Assembly: GCF_026340675.1 (NCBI RefSeq)
Contig: NZ_JAPEOX010000001.1
Coordinates: 3,782,001 to 3,846,000 of the forward strand
From: Streptomyces sp. NBC_01264
GTDB taxonomy: Bacteria > Actinomycetota > Actinomycetes > Streptomycetales > Streptomycetaceae
Length of the DNA stretch: 64,000 bases
Reading direction: 5' to 3'
Part shown: piece after piece, positions 60,593-64,000 of the stretch
How positions within the stretch are numbered: the first letter of the stretch is position 1
Layout of the letters: every line of letters starts with the position of its first letter
Position numbers and translations under genes: made by a program
The notes under the pieces: generated by a model
Seen by the model: only the letters and a program-made list of their open reading frames with translations
Told to the model about the DNA's origin: nothing
The model's database searches: none

Positions 60593-62004
60593 GCGAACAG
60601 CCGGCGCCAGGTTTCCGGGCCCGGGTAGCCGTTGGCCTCGGCGCCGCGCCAGCCCTGGGCGCGCTGGAACGCCTCGACGTTGCGGCGGTCGGCCTCGCCC
60701 CAGCGGGGGCCCGGTCCGGATGTGTAGTACTTGCCGAAGCCCCTCTTCACCAGCTGGCGGCCGAGGGCGGTGATGGCCGGGTGGGACGCGCCCGGCCGGA
60801 AGAACGACGCCCCGGGGTAGGCGGGTTTGCCCGCCGGGCCCGGTGCGGCGCCCGTGGTCGGCGGGATGTCCTTGCCCTGGTGCAGGGCGAGCAGCCGCCA
60901 GGTTTGCGCGCCCGGGATGCCGTCGGCGTCGGCGCCCGTCCAGCCCTGGGCGAGCTGGAAGGCCTGGGTCGCCAGCCGGTCGGCGTCGGTCCACTTCGAG
61001 CCGATGCCCTTCGGGTAGAAGCGCAGCCCGCCCCGGTCGGAGAGCATCCGGCCGAGTTGGGTGACGTAGACGTTGTCCGCGCCCGGCCCGAACTTCGAGG
61101 CTCCCGGGAAGGTGGCCGAGACGCCGCCCGTGCCGCCCGGCGCGGGCGGCTCGCCCGTGACCGGGGGCTCGGGAACGACTCCGCCGGCCACCCCGTTGAA
61201 CCGGTACGGGAGGTACTTCACGGCGTTGTTCCAGTAGCCGTACGGCGTGGCCAGCTTCCGCGTCGTCGGCCGCGTCTGCTCGTAGGCGACGTAGTGCGTG
61301 CGCGTCGCGTCCACCCACCCGCCGAAGATCACGACGTGCGAGCCCTTGTTGGGGTCGGCCGGGTTGTGGAAGAGCAGCATGTCTCCGGGGAGCAGCTCCT
61401 CCTTCGTGATCCGCGTCGCGAACTTGTCCAGGCTGCCGGTCCACTCGTTCGTGCCGAGGTTCCAGGCCATCGAGACGAAGCCGGAGCAGTCCTGCCGGTA
61501 CCCGTCCGACCAGTACTGCTCCATGCTGTACGGGACCTGCGCGTCCAGCCACAGCTTCGCCCGGTTGATGATCGTCGCCCGGTCGGTCCGCCGCACCACC
61601 GAGGGCGCTCCGGGCAGCCCGGAGGGCTTCGCGGGGGTCCCCTTCGGCCCGTGCAGCGGGGCCCGACCGCCTTGGGGAGTGCCCGGTCCCGGGTCGTCCA
61701 GGGCCACCCGGCCGCCGGGTCCCGGCGTGGCCGCGGCCACGGCCGCTCCACCGCCTCCGCCGAGGACCACCCCCGCGGCGGTGGCCAGCACCAGCGCCCG
61801 GCGCGCTCCGCGCGCGGCGGGGTGTCCGCCGTCGCGCAGCGGTATGGCCCGGGCGCGCGCGAGGGTGCGGCGCCGCTGGGCGCAGCCCTGGCACGGGCAG
61901 TCGCCGGTGGGTTCGTACTCCTCGAAGGAGGGCAGCGGCATCGGCGGCATCGCCTCGGCCGTGGGCATCACTTCGTACACATGCGTCGGAGGCTGCATCG
62001 TCAT
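60589..62004 (-). CDS. NlpC/P60-like hydrolase with two peptidoglycan-binding repeats
   Basis: I chose the ATG at 62004 (MTMQPPTHVYEVMP, 471 residues); an ATG at 62064 is also possible. A Cys-rich cytoplasmic patch (DCPCQGCAQRRR) precedes one transmembrane helix (ALVLATAAGVVLGGGGGAAV). The catalytic domain has Cys173 in YRQDCSGFVSMAWNLG and His223 in GSHVVIFGGW. Two related C-terminal repeats of about 75 residues each start with FPGAS/YPGAS and end TWRLLA/TWRRLFA, like actinobacterial peptidoglycan-binding units. It probably trims cell wall and is coupled to the SPFH protein. Confidence 0.85.
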   Translation of the reverse strand: MTMQPPTHVYEVMPTAEAMPPMPLPSFEEYEPTGDCPCQGCAQRRRTLARARAIPLRDGGHPAARGARRALVLATAAGVVLGGGGGAAVAAATPGPGGRVALDDPGPGTPQGGRAPLHGPKGTPAKPSGLPGAPSVVRRTDRATIINRAKLWLDAQVPYSMEQYWSDGYRQDCSGFVSMAWNLGTNEWTGSLDKFATRITKEELLPGDMLLFHNPADPNKGSHVVIFGGWVDATRTHYVAYEQTRPTTRKLATPYGYWNNAVKYLPYRFNGVAGGVVPEPPVTGEPPAPGGTGGVSATFPGASKFGPGADNVYVTQLGRMLSDRGGLRFYPKGIGSKWTDADRLATQAFQLAQGWTGADADGIPGAQTWRLLALHQGKDIPPTTGAAPGPAGKPAYPGASFFRPGASHPAITALGRQLVKRGFGKYYTSGPGPRWGEADRRNVEAFQRAQGWRGAEANGYPGPETWRRLFA

Positions 62005-62189
62005 GCGGTTCCGTCCACTCCCCTGCTCGTCGCCGGCCGGCCGGGACCGCATCTGGCGGGGCATCAGATCCGGCCTGGCCCAGACATATCGTGCACGACA
62101 AAACCCCCAAACATGGGTTAATCGGACAGAACGCGCGCAGCTTGTCACGAGCACCCGCGACGGTGGGGTAGAGTTTTCCCTGTCACCAA

Positions 62190-62263
62190 GCGCCGCTAGC
62201 TCAGTTGGTTAGAGCAGCTGACTCTTAATCAGCGGGTCCGGGGTTCGAGTCCCTGGCGGCGCA
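62190..62263 (+). tRNA. tRNA-Lys (CTT), copy 3
   Basis: It is identical to copies 1 and 2 over 74 bases. Like copy 1 it is preceded by GTCACCAA and followed by CAGACG, so the flanks were duplicated too. TAGAGT about 20 bases upstream is a likely -10. Confidence 0.98.
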
Positions 62264-62271
62264 CAGACGCA

Positions 62272-62309
62272 AAGAAGCCCCACGCAGTGAAAACTGCGTT
62301 GGGCTTCTT
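62272..62309. terminator. Terminator of tRNA-Lys copy 3
   Basis: AAGAAGCCC-CACGCAGT at 62272-62288 pairs with ACTGCGTTGGGCTTCTT at 62293-62309 around GAAA, with one wobble pair. It also ends the convergent sortase transcript. Confidence 0.92.
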
Positions 62310-62350
62310 CGTGCATCCTTCGTACGTCCGGAGCGTCCGCAGCGTCCGGG

Positions 62351-63013
62351 TCAGACCGCCGTGCCCGGGCGGACTCCGACACCCGTCAGGTACGCCGACA
62401 CGACCACGTTCGCCGAGTACTCCTTGGCCACCTTGTCGTAGGTGCCGCCGCAGGTGACCAGCCGCAGTTCGGCCCGGCCGCGGACCCTGGGGCCGTACAC
62501 CTTGGCGGGGTCGAAGCCGGCGCGCTCGTGGACCCGTACGTCCTCGATCGTGAACTCCGCCACCGAGCCGTCCGCCCGCACCACGCGGACCTTGTCGCCC
62601 GCCTTCGCCGAGCTCAGGCCGTAGAACACCGCCGGCTTCTGCCGCGTGTCCACGTGGCCGACCATCAGCGCGGTCCCGGCCGTGCCGGGCTGGGCGCCGC
62701 CGCGCCACCAGCCGACCGCGCCCGGGTTCTCGTACGGGGGCGGTTCGATCGCCCCCTTCGCGTCGAGGTCCCGGACCATCACCGGGGCCTGGACGCCGAG
62801 GGACGGTACGTCGACCCGCGCGGGCGCGGCCGGCCCCAGCGGGGCGTGGGCCGCGGGCATGCCCGGGGCGGCCGGTCCACCGGCCTGCCCGGGCAGGGGT
62901 ATCGCCACTCCGGTGATCTCCCGGCCCCACAGCCACAGGCCTAGGACCAGCACCGACCAGGCCGCGAAGGTCAGCAGCCGGGAGCCGCCGGAGCTCCTCG
63001 GCTCGCCGCTCAC
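62351..63013 (-). CDS. Class F sortase
   Basis: The 220-residue protein starts at a GTG at 63013. It has one N-terminal transmembrane helix (LLTFAAWSVLVLGLWLWGRE), a Pro/Ala linker and the sortase barrel with catalytic His120 (ALMVGHVDTR) and Cys188 (LRLVTCGGTYD). Class F sortases are typical of actinobacteria and attach surface proteins to the wall. It starts 12 bases after the stop of a secreted protein whose C-terminus looks like a sorting signal, so they form an operon. Confidence 0.9.
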   Translation of the reverse strand: MSGEPRSSGGSRLLTFAAWSVLVLGLWLWGREITGVAIPLPGQAGGPAAPGMPAAHAPLGPAAPARVDVPSLGVQAPVMVRDLDAKGAIEPPPYENPGAVGWWRGGAQPGTAGTALMVGHVDTRQKPAVFYGLSSAKAGDKVRVVRADGSVAEFTIEDVRVHERAGFDPAKVYGPRVRGRAELRLVTCGGTYDKVAKEYSANVVVSAYLTGVGVRPGTAV

Positions 63014-63025
63014 CCGATCACCCGG

Positions 63026-63697
63026 TCACTCGCCGCTGCGGCGACGGCGCAGCGTCAGCGCACGGCCGGCGACGGCCAGGGTGGCCACGGCGGCGAGCAC
63101 GGCGCCGATCACCGTGTGCGGCAGACCCGGGCCCTCGCCCTCGTGGCTCTTCTTCGACGCCGCGGCGAGCTGCGCGGAGTCGGCGGCCCCGGCCTTGGCG
63201 GCCTCCGCCGCGGACGCCGCCTTCGACTTCGAGGCGATCTCCTCGGCCATGCCGCCGCCGCCCGCGTGGACCGGCCAGACGGGTGTGTGGTGGGGGTCGG
63301 GGCGGTGCTCGCGGCGGCGCTCGATCTCGATCGTGCCCCACTCGCGCTCGCCGCCGCGGCCACCGCACTTGATCTTGATGTCGTGGCGGCCGGGCTCGGC
63401 CCAGGAGCGGATCATCGCGTCACCCCACAGGGTGCGGCGGTCGTCACGCCCGGTGGACAGGCGGACCTCGGAGACGAAGGCGACGGACGAGGCGACGGCC
63501 CAGTCGTCGTCGCAGCCGCGGACGCGCAGTTTGACCTGCGCCCCCGGCTCCGCCTGATTGGGGTCGGCCGAGACTCTGCCGCGTTGCCGGTTCCAGTCAT
63601 CCTCCCCCGCGAAGGCGAAGGGAGCGGTCACGGCGGACAGGGCCGTCAGGGCGACGGCCACCCCGGTGACACGGAAAGCGATCACATCACTGCGCAT
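63026..63697 (-). CDS. Secreted protein with sorting-signal-like C-terminus
   Basis: The 223-residue protein starts MRSDVIAFRVTGVAVALTAL at 63697 after AGGAGG; a TTG start five codons earlier lies on that site. A signal peptide (cleaved after AFA near 30) precedes a beta-rich domain with paired cysteines (RVRGCDDDWAVAS, IKIKCGGRGG) and a helical Ala/Lys stalk. The C-terminus has LPHTV (192-196), a membrane helix (IGAVLAAVATLAVAGRAL) and RRRR, the order of a sortase signal. The glycine of LPxTG is a valine. It is the likely partner of the adjacent sortase. Confidence 0.82.
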   Translation of the reverse strand: MRSDVIAFRVTGVAVALTALSAVTAPFAFAGEDDWNRQRGRVSADPNQAEPGAQVKLRVRGCDDDWAVASSVAFVSEVRLSTGRDDRRTLWGDAMIRSWAEPGRHDIKIKCGGRGGEREWGTIEIERRREHRPDPHHTPVWPVHAGGGGMAEEIASKSKAASAAEAAKAGAADSAQLAAASKKSHEGEGPGLPHTVIGAVLAAVATLAVAGRALTLRRRRSGE

Positions 63698-63733
63698 GGT
63701 GAACCTCCTCAACTAGGAGATTCACGCGCGGCG

Positions 63734-63757
63734 CGCCGCTCCGCATCCGGAGCGGCG
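63734..63757. terminator. Hairpin after the HAD gene
   Basis: CGCCGCTCCG at 63734-63743 pairs perfectly with CGGAGCGGCG at 63748-63757 around CATC. It lies 33 bases beyond the HAD stop on the minus strand and 37 bases before the surface-protein start. Confidence 0.75.
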
Positions 63758-63789
63758 CCCTCTTGGCCCGTACGTGTCAGCCGTACGAC

Positions 63790-64000
63790 CTAAACCAGAT
63801 CGACCAGATCGGCGATGGAGTCGAAGGTGTGGGTCGGCCGGTAGGGGTACTTCTCGGTGTCCTCGACGGACGTCAGACCGGTCAGCACGAGGAAGGTCTG
63901 CATGCCCGCCTCCAGCCCGGCCAGGATGTCGGTGTCCATCCGGTCGCCGATCATCGCGCTGCTGTGGGAGTGCGCGCCGATGGCGTTCAGGCCGGTGCGC
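63790..64000 (-). CDS. HAD-IIA hydrolase (NagD-like), 5' part cut off
   Basis: Seventy codons of the C-terminus are visible. The HAD motif 4 region SAMIGDRMDTDILAGLEAGM is typical of the HAD-IIA group (NagD, 4-nitrophenylphosphatase, phosphoglycolate phosphatase), followed by TFLVLTGLTSVEDTEKYPYR. It ends at TAG at 63790. Members dephosphorylate small sugar or nucleotide phosphates. The active-site aspartates of motif 1 lie outside the window. Confidence 0.88.
   Translation of the reverse strand, partial: RTGLNAIGAHSHSSAMIGDRMDTDILAGLEAGMQTFLVLTGLTSVEDTEKYPYRPTHTFDSIADLVDLV

Noticed and set aside
57374..60628. A 1084-codon open frame on the plus strand opposite the SPFH gene, and a similar 1309-codon one at 58192-62121
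   Set aside because: Their composition is Arg/Gly/Pro-rich with no domain, while the minus strand encodes SPFH and NlpC/P60 motifs. They are shadows of a high-GC coding strand.
57476..62110. One 1544-residue protein covering both the SPFH and hydrolase genes
   Set aside because: The upstream 500 codons lie out of frame over the hydrolase gene and have no family features. The ATGA start at 60592 is a better choice.

Overview
The window is high-GC actinobacterial DNA and almost certainly Streptomyces chromosome. It carries the developmental regulator adpA next to orn, a CdgA-type GGDEF-EAL protein, SARP and NsdA-like TPR regulators, a chitinase and an AA10 LPMO with DasR-like operators, and long GC-rich shadow frames opposite real genes. 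From about 5.2 kb rightwards the gene order follows, as I remember it, the S. coelicolor core around SCO2774-SCO2833: carboxylase, desE, hexosaminidase, glmS, adpA, orn, then cdgA and chitin genes. The first 5 kb is different in character: an ATP-grasp ligase, a transposase scar, a SARP and a tiny secreted peptide. It looks like an accessory segment.

Left part (1-13.8 kb). A cut-off ATP-grasp ligase gene diverges from an AfsR-like SARP-NB-ARC-TPR regulator, with a broken transposase between them and a 50-residue exported peptide gene after the regulator. A phosphatase-like gene and a TetR gene then diverge from a leucine-catabolism operon: carboxylase beta, biotin-carrying alpha, HMG-CoA lyase and acyl-CoA dehydrogenase. 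The operon ends in a strong terminator. A perfect iron-box palindrome precedes a siderophore-binding lipoprotein; the desferrioxamine biosynthesis genes usually found next to it are absent.

Middle part (13.8-46.5 kb). Hexosaminidase and glmS frame amino-sugar metabolism. An acetate-transporter-family gene, a universal stress protein gene, adpA and orn follow. This adpA has no TTA codon, but a short reading frame in its leader does. After tRNA-His come a secreted FG-GAP protein, a MarR/oxidoreductase pair, an MFS transporter, a frameshifted dsbB with its DUF5993 partner, a two-component system, an acyl-CoA ligase and a TPR regulator. At 37.6-42.7 kb four genes overlap head to tail: PAP2 phosphatase, RecB/Cas4-type Fe-S nuclease, an unknown 534-residue protein, and an SF1B helicase. 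This is my best candidate for an undescribed system, a split Dna2-like machine. A MarR/FMN-reductase pair with three operator repeats, an amidohydrolase, two small conserved genes and the first tRNA-Lys follow.

Right part (46.5-64 kb). An M6 metalloprotease, cdgA, a GH18 chitinase, a luciferase-like monooxygenase, an IclR regulator, a second (inverted) tRNA-Lys, an acyl-CoA synthetase and an LPMO come next. They are followed by a translationally coupled pair, an NlpC/P60-like hydrolase and a 1038-residue SPFH protein, then a third tRNA-Lys. The window closes with a class F sortase, its probable surface-protein partner, and a HAD hydrolase cut by the window end. Chitinase, LPMO and hexosaminidase together make a secreted chitin-degrading set feeding GlcNAc metabolism, and all three have DasR-like sites upstream.
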